A stretch of 64,000 bases of DNA from Curtobacterium flaccumfaciens (GCF_004361695.1 NZ_SNVW01000006.1:124001-188000); one strand, 5' to 3'. Counted from the stretch's first letter, positions 1 to 8,545 are shown. Numbers and translations: made by a program. The notes: generated by a model not told the origin, from the sequence alone.

Positions 1-1018
1 AGCGGTACCGGACGTCCGATGCAAGGACGCGCTCGTACGCCTCGTTGATCTGGTCCGCGCTGATGAGCTCGGTCTCCGGCAGGATGCCGTGCTCCGCGCA
101 GAAGTCCAGCATCTCCTGGGTCTCGCGGATGCCGCCGATTGCCGAACCGGCCCAGCTGCGGCGCGAGCCGATGAGGGCGAACGCCGGCACCTCGAGCGGC
201 TCGGACGGGGCGCCGACGTTGACGATCGTGCCGTCGACCTTGAGCAGGCCGAGGTACGCGCCCATCGGGATCTTCGCCGACACCGTGTTGATGATGAGGT
301 CGAACGAGTTCGCGAGCTCCTCGAAGGTCGAGGGGTCCTTCGTGGCGTAGTGGGCCGTCGCGCCGTAGCGGAGCGAGTCCTCCTGCTTGGAGGTGGTCTG
401 CGACAGGACGGTGACGTCGGCGCCGAGCGCGACGGCGATCTTGACCGCCATGTGGCCGAGCCCGCCCATGCCGACGACGGCGACCTTCGTGCCGGGGCCG
501 GCCTTCCAGTGGTGGAGCGGCGAGTAGGTGGTGATGCCGGCGCAGAGCAGCGGCGCGACCTTCTCGATGTCGAGCGACTCGGGCACGCGGAGGACGAAGT
601 CCTCGTTCACGACCACGGCCTGCGAATAGCCGCCCTGGGTGATGCTGCCGTCGGCCGGGTCGACACCGGCGTAGGTCTGGATGTTGCCCCGCAGGCAGTA
701 CTGCTCCTCGCCCGCGACGCAGTTCTCGCACTCGCCGCAGGAGTTCACCATGCAGCCCACGCCGACGCGGTCGCCGACCTGGTGCTTGGTGACGGCGTCG
801 CCGACGGCGGAGACGTGGCCGACGATCTCGTGGCCGACGACCTGCGGGTACTGGATCTCGCCCCACTCGCCGCGGACGGTGTGGATGTCCGAGTGGCAGA
901 TGCCGGCGTAGGCGATGTCGATCTCGACGTCGTTCGGTCCGACGTCACGACGGGTGATGGTGGTCTTGACGAGCGGCTCGGTGGCGGACGGTGCCGCGTA
1001 CGCGTTGACGGTGCGCAA
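1..1018 (-). CDS. Zinc-dependent NAD(P) alcohol dehydrogenase (3' end beyond window)
   Basis: Cytosolic medium-chain dehydrogenase that interconverts alcohols and aldehydes; the motifs resemble the YahK/cinnamyl-alcohol branch. Translation starts at a TTG (1018) 4 nt after GAGGAG. The catalytic zinc region is GICHSD followed by GHEIVG. A four-cysteine structural zinc lobe (NSCGECENC) and the cofactor-binding turn [10 protein letters not shown] follow. About 339 codons are present, and the last readable residues ([12 protein letters not shown]) are typical of the family C-terminus, so only about ten residues should lie beyond base 1. It stands alone, facing left. The family is clear; the physiological substrate is not. 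Confidence 0.9.
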   Translation of the reverse strand, partial: MRTVNAYAAPSATEPLVKTTITRRDVGPNDVEIDIAYAGICHSDIHTVRGEWGEIQYPQVVGHEIVGHVSAVGDAVTKHQVGDRVGVGCMVNSCGECENCVAGEEQYCLRGNIQTYAGVDPADGSITQGGYSQAVVVNEDFVLRVPESLDIEKVAPLLCAGITTYSPLHHWKAGPGTKVAVVGMGGLGHMAVKIAVALGADVTVLSQTTSKQEDSLRYGATAHYATKDPSTFEELANSFDLIINTVSAKIPMGAYLGLLKVDGTIVNVGAPSEPLEVPAFALIGSRRSWAGSAIGGIRETQEMLDFCAEHGILPETELISADQINEAYERVLASDVRYR

Positions 1019-1149
1019 TGGTCTCCTCGTGGGGTTGACGGTGGGGCCGGGTCCGGCCCTCGTCAAGTCTCGTGGAGCGCGCCATCGGGTGGGAGGTTCC
1101 GTTGGGACCCCCTCGTTCTGCACGTCCGCGCGTGTCGGACGGGTGCCGC

Positions 1150-1482
1150 TCAGGCCTGTTCCGACGTGCCCGTCAGGTCGGAGCGGGTGTCGGCGTGGAT
1201 CGGCTCGGCGTGCCCGAAGGTCTCGGCCGCTGCGCGGAGCCGTGCCACGAACTCCGCCTGCTCCACCTCGAGGTCGTCCTCTTCGGTGTCCTCGAGGACC
1301 ATCTCGCTCGACGGGCCGATCAGGATCTTCGTCGTGGTCATCGTGCCGTCCTCGGCCACGGAGGGCACGGCGACGGTGTCCGCGCGGTCACCGCCGGACA
1401 GGGCTGCGGCGTACTCGATCACGGCGTCGGCGACGTCGTCGCTCGTCAGGATCGTCGAACCGTCGTACTGGATGTGCTTCAT
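1150..1482 (-). CDS. Small conserved protein of unknown function (110 aa)
   Basis: The start is ATG at 1482 with GGAGG about 10 nt upstream; a longer in-frame reading would add an arginine-rich stretch typical of antisense noise. The protein begins [20 protein letters not shown], has an acidic helix-forming middle ([20 protein letters not shown]), and has no signal peptide or membrane segment. I do not recognise the family. Strongly biased third positions and a good ribosome site support a real gene. It is transcribed away from hipBA and may be monocistronic. Confidence 0.65.
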   Translation of the reverse strand: MKHIQYDGSTILTSDDVADAVIEYAAALSGGDRADTVAVPSVAEDGTMTTTKILIGPSSEMVLEDTEEDDLEVEQAEFVARLRAAAETFGHAEPIHADTRSDLTGTSEQA

Positions 1483-1770
1483 CGGTGGTTCCCTCCGCCG
1501 TGCGTTGACCGGTCTTCCCGTGGTTCCGACCCCAGTGAACCGCGGACGGCTTGCCGGTCGCTCAGTCCACGGCGTCGGGTGGGTGATCTCCGTCACACCT
1601 CGACGGCGACGGCCCCGGCGACGTGTACTTCGGCGTTCCGGCGCGTCTTCGCCCAAGCACTCGTGGTGATGCGGGCGCTCCTCGACCTCACGATCGCGAA
1701 CTTCGTCGACCGCTTCCGGCAGGAATCGATCCGTCGCGAGCGGGGACTCGGGCCGCCATGAGCGACGATC
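1483..1770. other. Intergenic stretch, no confident gene
   Basis: It holds the probable leftward promoter of the 110-aa gene. A short rightward reading at about 1665-1761 (MRALLDLTIANFVDRFRQ and 12 more residues) lacks a good ribosome site and is not recognised. It could be the decayed tail of a gene. Nothing else is supported. Confidence 0.4.
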
Positions 1771-1773
1771 GCC

Positions 1774-1804
1774 GCCCCGCGATCAGCGCGAAGCGCAGCG
1801 GGTC
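1774..1804. repeat. 31-bp direct repeat, copy 1 (decayed 3' end of glycerate kinase gene)
   Basis: 28 of 31 bases match 3428-3458, which lies inside the last codons of the glycerate kinase gene. Read leftward, this copy would encode DPLRFALIAGRR, against DPLRFATIAGQR in the real gene. The match continues weakly toward the position of the stop codon. The two copies bracket hipBA. Confidence 0.75.
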
Positions 1805-1810
1805 CGGTCG

Positions 1811-1871
1811 ATCGGACATTCCGAGAAGTCTTGCAGATCGGACTTTTGCGTATGTACGCTGTATCGGACAT
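1811..1871 (+). promoter_or_regulatory. hipBA promoter with three evenly spaced operator-like repeats
   Basis: ATCGGACAT occurs at 1811, ATCGGACTT at 1837 and ATCGGACAT at 1863, exactly 26 bp apart (about 2.5 helical turns). The first lies in a perfect inverted repeat, TCGGA-CAT-TCCGA. A possible -35 (TTGCAG, 1831-1836) and a -10 around 1851-1860 fall among them. Autorepression by HipB or the HipBA complex is inferred from the position and from known hip loci. Confidence 0.6.
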
Positions 1872-1890
1872 CCCACGAGAGGACGGATCC

Positions 1891-2133
1891 GTGGCATCGA
1901 ACTCGGTGTACTCGCTCGCGCAGCTCGGCGCTGCCCTCAAGACGGCGAGGCTCAAGCGCGGCCAGACACAGGCCGCGATCGCTGACCTCGCGGGTGTTCA
2001 GCGCCAGTGGCTCGTGCAGCTCGAGAACGGCCGGCTGCCGAACCCTTCGCTGCAGAAGGTCTTCGCGGTCGTCGAGACCCTCGGACTCACGCTCGCCCTG
2101 GCGGATGACGACGACGGGGCCGACGTTCGATGA
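1891..2133 (+). CDS. hipB: HipB-type antitoxin, Xre-family HTH
   Basis: An 80-aa DNA-binding antitoxin that should neutralise HipA and repress the operon. I chose GTG at 1891 because GAGAGGA ends 7 nt upstream and the resulting length fits HipB; an ATG at 1852 would add 13 residues but lacks a ribosome site. A helix-turn-helix spans about residues 15-60: LGAALKTARLKRGQTQAAIADLA, shown here only in outline, then VQRQWLVQLENG as recognition helix. The acidic end ADDDDGADVR is short. The stop overlaps the hipA start (ATGA), so the two are translationally coupled. Confidence 0.88.
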   Translation: MASNSVYSLAQLGAALKTARLKRGQTQAAIADLAGVQRQWLVQLENGRLPNPSLQKVFAVVETLGLTLALADDDDGADVR

Positions 2134-3404
2134 GCGAGCTCATCGCGTACATCGACGGCCATCGGATCGGCGTCGTGGAACAGTCGCGCGGGGGACAGCT
2201 CACCTTCCGCTACGACGACGACTACTCTCCAGCGTCCACGCCACTGTCCGTCGCGATGCCGATCGTCGCGGGAGCCGTCTACAAGCACCGCATCGTCGCG
2301 CCGTTCCTGCAGGGGCTGCTGCCCGACAACAACGAGACCCTCGAAGCGATCGCTCGGAACCACCACACCTCAGCGCGCAACCCGTTCGCGTTGCTCCGCC
2401 ACGTCGGCGAGGACACCGCGGGTGCGCTGCAGCTCCTGCCGCCGGAGGAGCCAGCCAGCGATGCGGAACAGCAGATCGGCGACATCGAGTACCTCTCCGA
2501 CGACGACTTCGAGGAGCTCATCGACGGCATCGTCGCCGATGCGGGTGCGTGGCAGCGACGACGGGACGACATCCGGTGGTCGCTCGCCGGTGCGCAGCCG
2601 AAGGTGGCCCTCTACCGCGACGATGACACCGGCCGGTGGGGGCTCCCTCGGGACGCCACGCCGACGACCTACATCCTGAAGCCCGCCGGGGCGGACTCTC
2701 GCCACGACGTGAACGAGTTCCTCACGATGCGGGCAGCCCGGTACCTGGGGCTGAACGTCGCCGACCACGACGTGATGCGGACACAGCGCGGCCACCACGT
2801 CTTCGTCAGCCATCGCTACGACCGCGTGCGAGATGAGGGCGGTCGGCTCCATCGCGTCCACCAGGAGGACTTCGCACAGGCACTCTCGGTCGATCCGACG
2901 CGGAAGTACCAGGCAGATGGCGGTCCGGGAGTGGCCGATTTCGCCCGGGTCCTGCTCTCGCTGGCGCCCTCGGTCGTCCGCGACGCCACCGAGCAGCTGT
3001 TCGAAGGACTCGTGTTCTCGATCGCCTCGGTCAACACCGACGCGCACGCGAAGAACTACTCGTTGCTCCACCCTGGCCGACGGACACGGCTCGCCCCGCT
3101 GTACGACCTCGGCTCGAACGTCCTGTACTCAGGCGCACAGCCCGTCGAGTCCGCCGTGAACATCGGTGGTCAACGGCGGATGAACCGCATCGGAACGGCG
3201 GAGCTCGTCCGGTGCGCACGACTCCTCCGGATCGACGAGGCGACTGCCACAGCGACCATCGACCGCATCCGAGGCGGCGTGGCAGCGGCGTTCGCGACCG
3301 CACTGGGTGACGTTCGAGCGGACGACGGCGGCCGAGCCCACGCGGTCGAGATCGCGAACGGCATCGCAGCGATGACGGCAGAGCGCGGGTGGGCGGCGGG
3401 CTGA
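2130..3404 (+). CDS. hipA: HipA-type serine/threonine kinase toxin
   Basis: HipA kinases phosphorylate a cytosolic target (glutamyl-tRNA synthetase GltX in E. coli) and cause growth arrest or persistence. The protein has 424 residues, close to the usual length. An N-terminal couple-HipA domain (to about residue 105) precedes the kinase. Visible motifs are RWSLAGAQPKVAL near residue 150 (regulatory P-loop), KPAGADSRHDVNE near 190, the catalytic loop VNTDAHAKNYSLL near 300 and the metal-binding LAPLYDLGSN near 325. No inactivating change is seen. The gene ends at 3404, directly abutting the convergent glycerate kinase stop at 3405, with no spacer. Confidence 0.93.
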   Translation: MSELIAYIDGHRIGVVEQSRGGQLTFRYDDDYSPASTPLSVAMPIVAGAVYKHRIVAPFLQGLLPDNNETLEAIARNHHTSARNPFALLRHVGEDTAGALQLLPPEEPASDAEQQIGDIEYLSDDDFEELIDGIVADAGAWQRRRDDIRWSLAGAQPKVALYRDDDTGRWGLPRDATPTTYILKPAGADSRHDVNEFLTMRAARYLGLNVADHDVMRTQRGHHVFVSHRYDRVRDEGGRLHRVHQEDFAQALSVDPTRKYQADGGPGVADFARVLLSLAPSVVRDATEQLFEGLVFSIASVNTDAHAKNYSLLHPGRRTRLAPLYDLGSNVLYSGAQPVESAVNIGGQRRMNRIGTAELVRCARLLRIDEATATATIDRIRGGVAAAFATALGDVRADDGGRAHAVEIANGIAAMTAERGWAAG

Positions 3405-4421
3405 TCAGGCCATGCGCGCCAACCGCTGCCCCGCGATCGTCGCGAAGCGCAGCGGATCGGCCAGCGCGTCGTCCGGCTCGCCGGTGGTCTGCGTCGCGAG
3501 CACGGTGAGCGACGCGGCCGCGGCGTAGTCGTCGAGCGGCGCGTCGATCGCCCCCGCGACGAGCATCGGTCGGGCACCGGGTGCGTGCAGCGCGGTCAGG
3601 GCCTGCACCACGGACGGCACCTTGCCGACGGCGCTCTGCCCGTCGTACCGCCCCTCGCCGGTGATCACCACGTCGGCACCGGCCAGCAGCCCCGGCAGCC
3701 CGAGCACCTCCGCGACGCCGTCGGCACCGCGCGCGAGCGTCGCACCCCAGACCAGCAGGCCGAAACCGACACCGCCGGCGGCACCGGCACCCGGGGTCGT
3801 CGGGTCGACGTGGGGGAACCGCCCTGCGAACGCTGCCAGACGTTCGTCGAACGACGCCACTCGATCGGGCGTGATGCCCTTCTGCGGGCCGAACACCGCC
3901 GCGGCCCCGGTCGGTCCGAGCAGCGGCGAGGTGACGTCGGTGAGCACGACCACGCCGCCGGGCGGGAGCGGTCGGGATCCGATGACGTCGAGGACCGAGG
4001 CGCCGCCGTCCGTCGAGGCGCTGCCGCCGATGCCGAGCACGAGCCCGGTCGCCCCGGCGTCGAGCGCGGCCGCGATGGCCTCACCGAACCCGCGCGACGT
4101 CGCCGCGTCGGGCATGAGCGAGGGCAGGAGCGGGAGGCCGCTCGTGGCGGCGAGCTCGACCACGGCACGGCCGTCGGGCAGCTGCAGCCACCACGTGTCG
4201 ACGGGCGTGCCGGCGGGACCGGTCACGGTGACGGGCACGCGGACGGCGTCCGGGAACGCGGTCGCGAACGCGTCGAGGGTCCCTTCGCCGCCGTCCGCCA
4301 TCGGCGCGAGCACCACGTCGTCGTCGGGCCGTTCGACCAGCCAGCCCTGGCCGATCGCGGCGGCGACGGCCGCGGCGGTCGCGGTTCCCTTGAACGAGTC
4401 GGGAGCGATCACGACGTGCAC
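3405..4421 (-). CDS. glxK: Glycerate kinase (GlxK/GarK type)
   Basis: Phosphorylates D-glycerate, an end product of glyoxylate, glucarate or serine breakdown, in the cytosol. Start is GTG at 4421 with AGGAGG 7 nt upstream; length 338 residues. The start VHVVIAPDSFKGT is the family signature, followed by MADGGEGT, a GIGGSASTDGG loop near residue 135, VFGPQKG and VITGEGRYDGQS near 270. It overlaps the upstream FAD-oxidase gene by 13 nt, so the pair is coupled. Its 3' end is the site at which a second, decayed copy appears beyond hipBA (1774-1804). Confidence 0.9.
   Translation of the reverse strand: MHVVIAPDSFKGTATAAAVAAAIGQGWLVERPDDDVVLAPMADGGEGTLDAFATAFPDAVRVPVTVTGPAGTPVDTWWLQLPDGRAVVELAATSGLPLLPSLMPDAATSRGFGEAIAAALDAGATGLVLGIGGSASTDGGASVLDVIGSRPLPPGGVVVLTDVTSPLLGPTGAAAVFGPQKGITPDRVASFDERLAAFAGRFPHVDPTTPGAGAAGGVGFGLLVWGATLARGADGVAEVLGLPGLLAGADVVITGEGRYDGQSAVGKVPSVVQALTALHAPGARPMLVAGAIDAPLDDYAAAASLTVLATQTTGEPDDALADPLRFATIAGQRLARMA
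3428..3458. repeat. 31-bp direct repeat, copy 2 (within glycerate kinase 3' end)
   Basis: Partner of 1774-1804, 28/31 identical, 1654 bp away. It is the functional copy, encoding the DPLRFATIAGQR segment near the end of the kinase. Confidence 0.75.
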
Positions 4422-5641
4422 GGTGGGACCTCCTGCGGGAACGCGGCGGGCAGCGCGAAGCGCGGGTGCGGCGCCCCACCCGTGGCGAGGTCCGCCAGCA
4501 TCTCCCCGAGCAGCGGCGCGAACTTGAAGCCGTGCCCCGAGAACCCCGTCGCGACCGTGACCGGCCCACGGCGGTCCATGACGAAGTCCTCGTCCGGGGA
4601 GTTGTCGTACAGGCAGCTGATGAACGTCGGCGCCGACGCGTCGACTCCCGGCACGAAGCGTGCGACGTAGGCCTGCAGCCGAGCTGCCTCCGCGGGCACG
4701 GGCGTGCGGTCGCGGTGGTCCGGGTCGACGACCGGCCCGGTCCCGTGGAACCCGACCTTCACGCCCTCGCCCGGCGTGAGCAGGCCGTACACGTCGTCGC
4801 CGTCGGCCCAGTGCACGAAGCTCGGCCAGGCCTCGTCCGGCAGGTGGCTGGGGAAGTGGGCGGGCTGCTCCTGGGTGACGCGGATGGCCGGGAGGCGCGC
4901 CCCGCGTTCCGCGAGCACGTCGCCCACCAGGGTGGGGGCCCACGAGCCCACCGCGGCGACCAGGGACCGGGTCCGGACGGCCTCGGGGTCGCCGCCCGGG
5001 GTGGCGCGGTCCGGGGCAGCGCCGTCCGAGGTGGCGCCGCCCGGGCTGGCTCCGTCCGGGGTGGCGCCGCCCGGGCCGGCGAGCGTCACGGTGACCTCGT
5101 CGCCGTGGTCGTCGATCCCGGTCACCCGGGTGTCGAACCGGAGCTCGGCGAGGCCGGTCGCCCCGGCGAGGGTGAGGAAGACCTCGATCGCCTCGGCCGA
5201 CCGGATCCGCCCGGCGGTCGCGTGGGTGAGGACGTGCCCCTCGAAGGCGATGCCGGGCCAGCGGGCGGCGGCCTCGTCGGGGGTGAGGGTCTCGTGCGGG
5301 ATGTCCGCGGCGGCGAGCGCTGCAGCGATGGCGTCGACGACCTCGGCGCGCCCGTGGTCGACGGCGCCGGTGCGGTCGATGAGCAGCCGGTCGCTCGCGG
5401 CCTCGAGCGCTTCCCACAGCTCGAGCGCGCGTGTCGTCAACCCGACGTACTCCGCATCGGCGTAGCCCTGCCGGAAGATCCGAGTCGCACCGTGCGAGGA
5501 GCCGTGGTCGTGGCCGCGCGGGTGCTGTTCGACGAGCAGGACGCGCTCGCCGCGGCGCGTGAGGGCGTACGCGGTGGCGGCGCCGACGACCCCGCCCCCG
5601 ATGACGACGTGCCGGGCGGTGTCCGTGCTGCTGGCGGGCAT
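4409..5641 (-). CDS. FAD-dependent amine oxidase, monomeric sarcosine oxidase-like
   Basis: Oxidises a secondary amine or N-methyl amino acid with O2, giving H2O2. An N-terminal Rossmann motif VVIGGGVVGAATAYALTRRG binds FAD. Near residue 345, SCLYDNSPDEDFVMD matches the region in sarcosine/N-methyltryptophan oxidases that carries the covalent-flavin cysteine, and GFSGHGFKFAP closes the FAD site. The protein has 410 residues. Residues ~190-216 are a Gly/Ala/Pro/Asp-rich insertion encoded by tandem 15-bp units (4996-5080), absent from typical members. It precedes and overlaps glxK. The true substrate is unknown. Confidence 0.82.
   Translation of the reverse strand: MPASSTDTARHVVIGGGVVGAATAYALTRRGERVLLVEQHPRGHDHGSSHGATRIFRQGYADAEYVGLTTRALELWEALEAASDRLLIDRTGAVDHGRAEVVDAIAAALAAADIPHETLTPDEAAARWPGIAFEGHVLTHATAGRIRSAEAIEVFLTLAGATGLAELRFDTRVTGIDDHGDEVTVTLAGPGGATPDGASPGGATSDGAAPDRATPGGDPEAVRTRSLVAAVGSWAPTLVGDVLAERGARLPAIRVTQEQPAHFPSHLPDEAWPSFVHWADGDDVYGLLTPGEGVKVGFHGTGPVVDPDHRDRTPVPAEAARLQAYVARFVPGVDASAPTFISCLYDNSPDEDFVMDRRGPVTVATGFSGHGFKFAPLLGEMLADLATGGAPHPRFALPAAFPQEVPPCTS
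4996..5080. repeat. Tandem 15-bp repeats inside the FAD-oxidase gene
   Basis: Five imperfect 15-bp units plus a partial one, all starting CC, such as CCGGGGTGGCGCGGT and CCGGGGTGGCGCCGC. Unit length is a multiple of three, so the repeat stays in frame and encodes alternating GGATP/DGASP-like pentapeptides. Confidence 0.75.
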
Positions 5642-5655
5642 GCCCAGATCGTAGT

Positions 5656-6597
5656 TCAGCGTGCGAACGCGCCGAGCACCGTCGAAGCGGTCTTCGCCAC
5701 GAGGGTGTCGTCGTACGCGGCGGCGGGGTCGTTCTTCGCCGTGAGGACGGCGATCACGATCGGGGCGCCGCCGGGTCGGGTGACGAGCGCGATGTCGTTC
5801 CGGATCCCGCCCGCGCCGCCGGACTTGTCGGCGACGGTCCAGCCCGTCGGTGCGCCGGCGCGGACGAGCGTGTCCCCCGTGGCGTTGCCACCCATCCAGT
5901 CGAGCAGCTGCGCCCTGTCGGCGGCGTCCAGCGTCGTCCCGTCGAACAGCGTCGCCAGGTCGGCTGCGAGGGCCGCTGGGGTGGTGGTGTCCTCGGTGCT
6001 GCCCGGCTCGATCGTGTTGAGGTCCGGCTCGTCGTGGACGACCTGCGTCACGTCGTCGCCGAGGTCGTGCAGCGCCGAGTCGAGCGCGTTCGGGCCGCCG
6101 ATGCGGGTGAGGACGAGGTTCAGCGCGGTGTTGTCGCTCTGCCGGACCGCGGCCTCGGCGAGCGCGGCGTACGACAGGCCGTCGGCGACGCGCTGCTCGG
6201 TGACGGGGGAGTGGCCCGCCGCCGCGACGTCCGCCGCGGTCCAGTGCACGACTTCGTCACGGTCGGAGCCCTGCACCGACCGCAGGAACTGTGCGGCCGC
6301 GAACGCCTTGATGGTCGACGCGTACCCGAACCGGCGGTCGCCGTTGTACGCCACGGACTCGCCCGTCGCGGTGTCGGTGGCGACGACCCCGACGGTGGCG
6401 TCGTACTCGGTCTCGAGCGCGGCGAGCGCCCGGTCGATGCCCGAGGTGTCGAGCGTGGCGGTCGGCGTCGGGGACGCCGTCGGTGCGGCCGTGGTGCTGG
6501 CCGACGCCGGGCCACGGGTGGTCGGGCCGGTCGAGCAGCCGGCGATGACGAAGACCGCGGTGGTGGCAGCGATGACGAGGGGGACCGCACGGTGCAT
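5656..6597 (-). CDS. Class A beta-lactamase, predicted lipoprotein
   Basis: Serine beta-lactamase hydrolysing penicillin-type rings outside the cell. The signal peptide ends in the lipobox VIAGC (Cys21 from the chosen ATG at 6597), then a Thr/Pro/Ala-rich linker. Active-site motifs are complete: STIK (about residues 94-97), SDN, EPDLN carrying the general-base Glu, and KSG in place of the common KTG. A GTG 9 nt upstream is possible, but the AAGG ribosome site lies directly against it, which favours the ATG. Neighbours give no sign of mobility, so this looks like an intrinsic chromosomal enzyme. Length is 313 residues. Confidence 0.9.
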   Translation of the reverse strand: MHRAVPLVIAATTAVFVIAGCSTGPTTRGPASASTTAAPTASPTPTATLDTSGIDRALAALETEYDATVGVVATDTATGESVAYNGDRRFGYASTIKAFAAAQFLRSVQGSDRDEVVHWTAADVAAAGHSPVTEQRVADGLSYAALAEAAVRQSDNTALNLVLTRIGGPNALDSALHDLGDDVTQVVHDEPDLNTIEPGSTEDTTTPAALAADLATLFDGTTLDAADRAQLLDWMGGNATGDTLVRAGAPTGWTVADKSGGAGGIRNDIALVTRPGGAPIVIAVLTAKNDPAAAYDDTLVAKTASTVLGAFAR

Positions 6598-6644
6598 GAG
6601 GAGCACCCTTGCGGGTCAGCCTGGGACCACGTCGAACGTCGGCG

Positions 6645-7646
6645 TCATCGTCGTGGGCTCGACCGCCCCATCGTCACCGGGGTCCCGATCCCGCGCTCCT
6701 GCACGAGTTCGATCACCCGCGCCGCGACCGCCAGGTCCTGCGCCCCGAGCCCGACCGAGTCGAACACCGTCACCTCGTCGTCGTGCGTCCGGCCCGGAGC
6801 CCGGCCGGCGATGACCTCGCCGAGCTCCGCGGGCTCGATGTCCTGCGGCAGCGCGCGTTCCACGACCGCTTCGAGCAGGTCGCCGGACTTCGTCCACGCC
6901 GTCGCCCGGCTGTCGACGAACACCGTCCCCCGGGCCATCGCCGCACCGTCGAGTTCACGGTGCGTCGGGCGGGGCCGGGCGCCGACCGCGTTGACGTGCT
7001 GGCCGTCGTGCAGCCAGGCGCCGCGGACGACCGGCTCGATCGACGGGGTGAGCGTGCAGAGGACGTCGGACTCCTCGACGACACGGCGGGGGGCCGGTGC
7101 GACGACGCAGCGTGCTGCGAGCTCCGGACCGATCCCCTCGAGGAACCGCGTGACCGTCTCCGGCGAGCGCGACCAGACCACGATCCGGTCGAACGGGCGC
7201 GCGGCCTCGAACGCGCGGACGTGCTCGACGGCGAGGTTCCCCGCGCCGAGCAGCCCGAGGACCTCGCCGTCGCTGCGCGCCAGGTGCTTCGTCGCGACGA
7301 CGGACGTGGCCGCGGTCCGCGCCCGGGTGACCGCCATGCCGTCGAGGACGGCCACGCACTCGCCCGTCACCGATGACGACACCAGGATCGTGGAGCGTTG
7401 GGACGGGAGCCCTCGTGCGCCGTTGTCGGGGATGTCGGCCATCAGCTTCACGGCGACGAGCCCGAGCCGGTCCGACCGGACGGCCATCGGCAGGAAGAGC
7501 GCGTCGTCGGCACCGGTCAGGGCGACGGGGGCGGGCTGCTGCGCGGCCCCGGCGCCGAGGTCGGCGTGGATCGCCTCCACCGCTCCGACGACGTCGACGG
7601 CGCCGATGACCTCCGCGATGTCGTCGGCGCCGAGGACGAGCGTCAC
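6645..7646 (-). CDS. Ornithine cyclodeaminase / mu-crystallin family protein
   Basis: NAD(P)-dependent family including ornithine cyclodeaminase, alanine dehydrogenase and ketimine reductases. The start is GTG at 7646, overlapping the upstream stop (GTGA). The Rossmann loop reads GLLGAGNLAVEHVRAF near residue 125; VKLMADIPDN, RTAATSVVATKHLA and DSRATAW are also family segments. Length is 333 residues. It is the last gene of the GntR-MFS-binding-protein set, which suggests a step in breakdown or modification of the imported compound. The precise reaction cannot be assigned. Confidence 0.8.
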   Translation of the reverse strand: MTLVLGADDIAEVIGAVDVVGAVEAIHADLGAGAAQQPAPVALTGADDALFLPMAVRSDRLGLVAVKLMADIPDNGARGLPSQRSTILVSSSVTGECVAVLDGMAVTRARTAATSVVATKHLARSDGEVLGLLGAGNLAVEHVRAFEAARPFDRIVVWSRSPETVTRFLEGIGPELAARCVVAPAPRRVVEESDVLCTLTPSIEPVVRGAWLHDGQHVNAVGARPRPTHRELDGAAMARGTVFVDSRATAWTKSGDLLEAVVERALPQDIEPAELGEVIAGRAPGRTHDDEVTVFDSVGLGAQDLAVAARVIELVQERGIGTPVTMGRSSPRR

Positions 7647-8545
7647 GAGGTGGCGACGGCGCTCGGGGCACCGAGGAGCTCGTCGAGCGACGGCGTGTGC
7701 GTGGTGAGGCCGCCGTCGAACAGGATCCGCATCCAGCGGTCGGACGCGTCGCGGTCGACCACGGCGGAGTCCCAGACGCCTCCCGCGGCCATCTCGTCCG
7801 CCGCGCGACGCAGCAGGGCGGCGTCCTTGTCCGGCCACCGTGCGGCGAGGACGGCGGCGATCTCGGCGTCGGCGTCGCCGGCGGTGATCTTCGCCATGGC
7901 CGCCGCGATGCCGTCCATGAACCGGTCGACGCGGTCGCCGAGCTCGTCGATCCGGTCGGTCCGCGTGTAGTAGACGCTGTTCGGCATCACACCGCCGGCG
8001 TCGAGGTGGCGGAAGACGATCGTGCCGTCGCCGGCCGCGACGAGCTCCTCGGCCGAGACGAGGTCCAGGATGATCGCGTCACCGAGGCCGCCCCGGTAGA
8101 GCTCGATGAGCATCGCGGTGGACAGGTCACGGACGAACCGGGTGTCCGCCGGGTCGGCCCCGGCCTCGCGGAGGAGCCCGGCGGTGAACTCGTACGGAGC
8201 GCTGCCGCCGGCCCCGGGGGCGAGGACGACCTTGCCGGCCAGCCAGTCGAGCGTGATCGGGCTGGACTCGTCGCGGGCGACGATCGTCATCGGGAACGCG
8301 TGGTTGAGCTGCCCGACGACGGTGAGCTGCCGTGCCGTCCCGGCGTACATCGCAGGGACCCAGAGGCCGCCGAGCGCGAGATCGGCCGCCCCGGAGTCGA
8401 TGTCGTCGAGGACGCCGGTCCACGGATCGCACGCCGTCGCGGTGACGGCCAGGCCGCGCTCGGCGAAGAGGCCGCCCTGTGCGGCGACGTACTCGGGCAG
8501 GTAGTTGAGGCCGTTCGCGGTCGCCGAGATGTTCAGGGTGTCCAT
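7643..8545 (-). CDS. NMT1/THI5-like substrate-binding-fold protein without signal peptide
   Basis: It begins MDTLNISATANGLNYLPEYV with CGGAGAA about 6 nt upstream, then AAQGGLFAERGL, the usual opening of periplasmic binding proteins of the ThiY/SsuA/NMT1 group. DLALGGLWVPAMY and GAGGSAPYEFTAGLLREAG follow the same fold. It has 300 residues. Unlike normal ABC binding proteins it has no signal peptide or lipobox, and no ABC permease or ATPase is nearby; an MFS gene is. It may be a cytosolic binding or enzyme protein, like Thi5-type members. The function is open. Confidence 0.7.
   Translation of the reverse strand: MDTLNISATANGLNYLPEYVAAQGGLFAERGLAVTATACDPWTGVLDDIDSGAADLALGGLWVPAMYAGTARQLTVVGQLNHAFPMTIVARDESSPITLDWLAGKVVLAPGAGGSAPYEFTAGLLREAGADPADTRFVRDLSTAMLIELYRGGLGDAIILDLVSAEELVAAGDGTIVFRHLDAGGVMPNSVYYTRTDRIDELGDRVDRFMDGIAAAMAKITAGDADAEIAAVLAARWPDKDAALLRRAADEMAAGGVWDSAVVDRDASDRWMRILFDGGLTTHTPSLDELLGAPSAVATS

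Noticed and set aside
89..1669. Long rightward open frame of 526 codons
   Set aside because: It is the GC-rich antisense shadow of the alcohol dehydrogenase and the 110-aa gene; Arg/Asp/Val-rich, no domain, no ribosome site.
1593..1955. Leftward 120-codon frame upstream of hipB
   Set aside because: It covers the hipBA promoter repeats and the decayed kinase end, lacks a ribosome site and shows no family resemblance.
1774..3458. Integrated phage or integrative element at the glycerate kinase
   Set aside because: No integrase, excisionase or phage gene lies between the repeats; only hipBA. Kept as a cassette-capture hypothesis.
5656..6597. Beta-lactamase as a recently acquired resistance gene
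   Set aside because: No insertion sequence, integron or composition shift surrounds it; codon use matches the neighbours.
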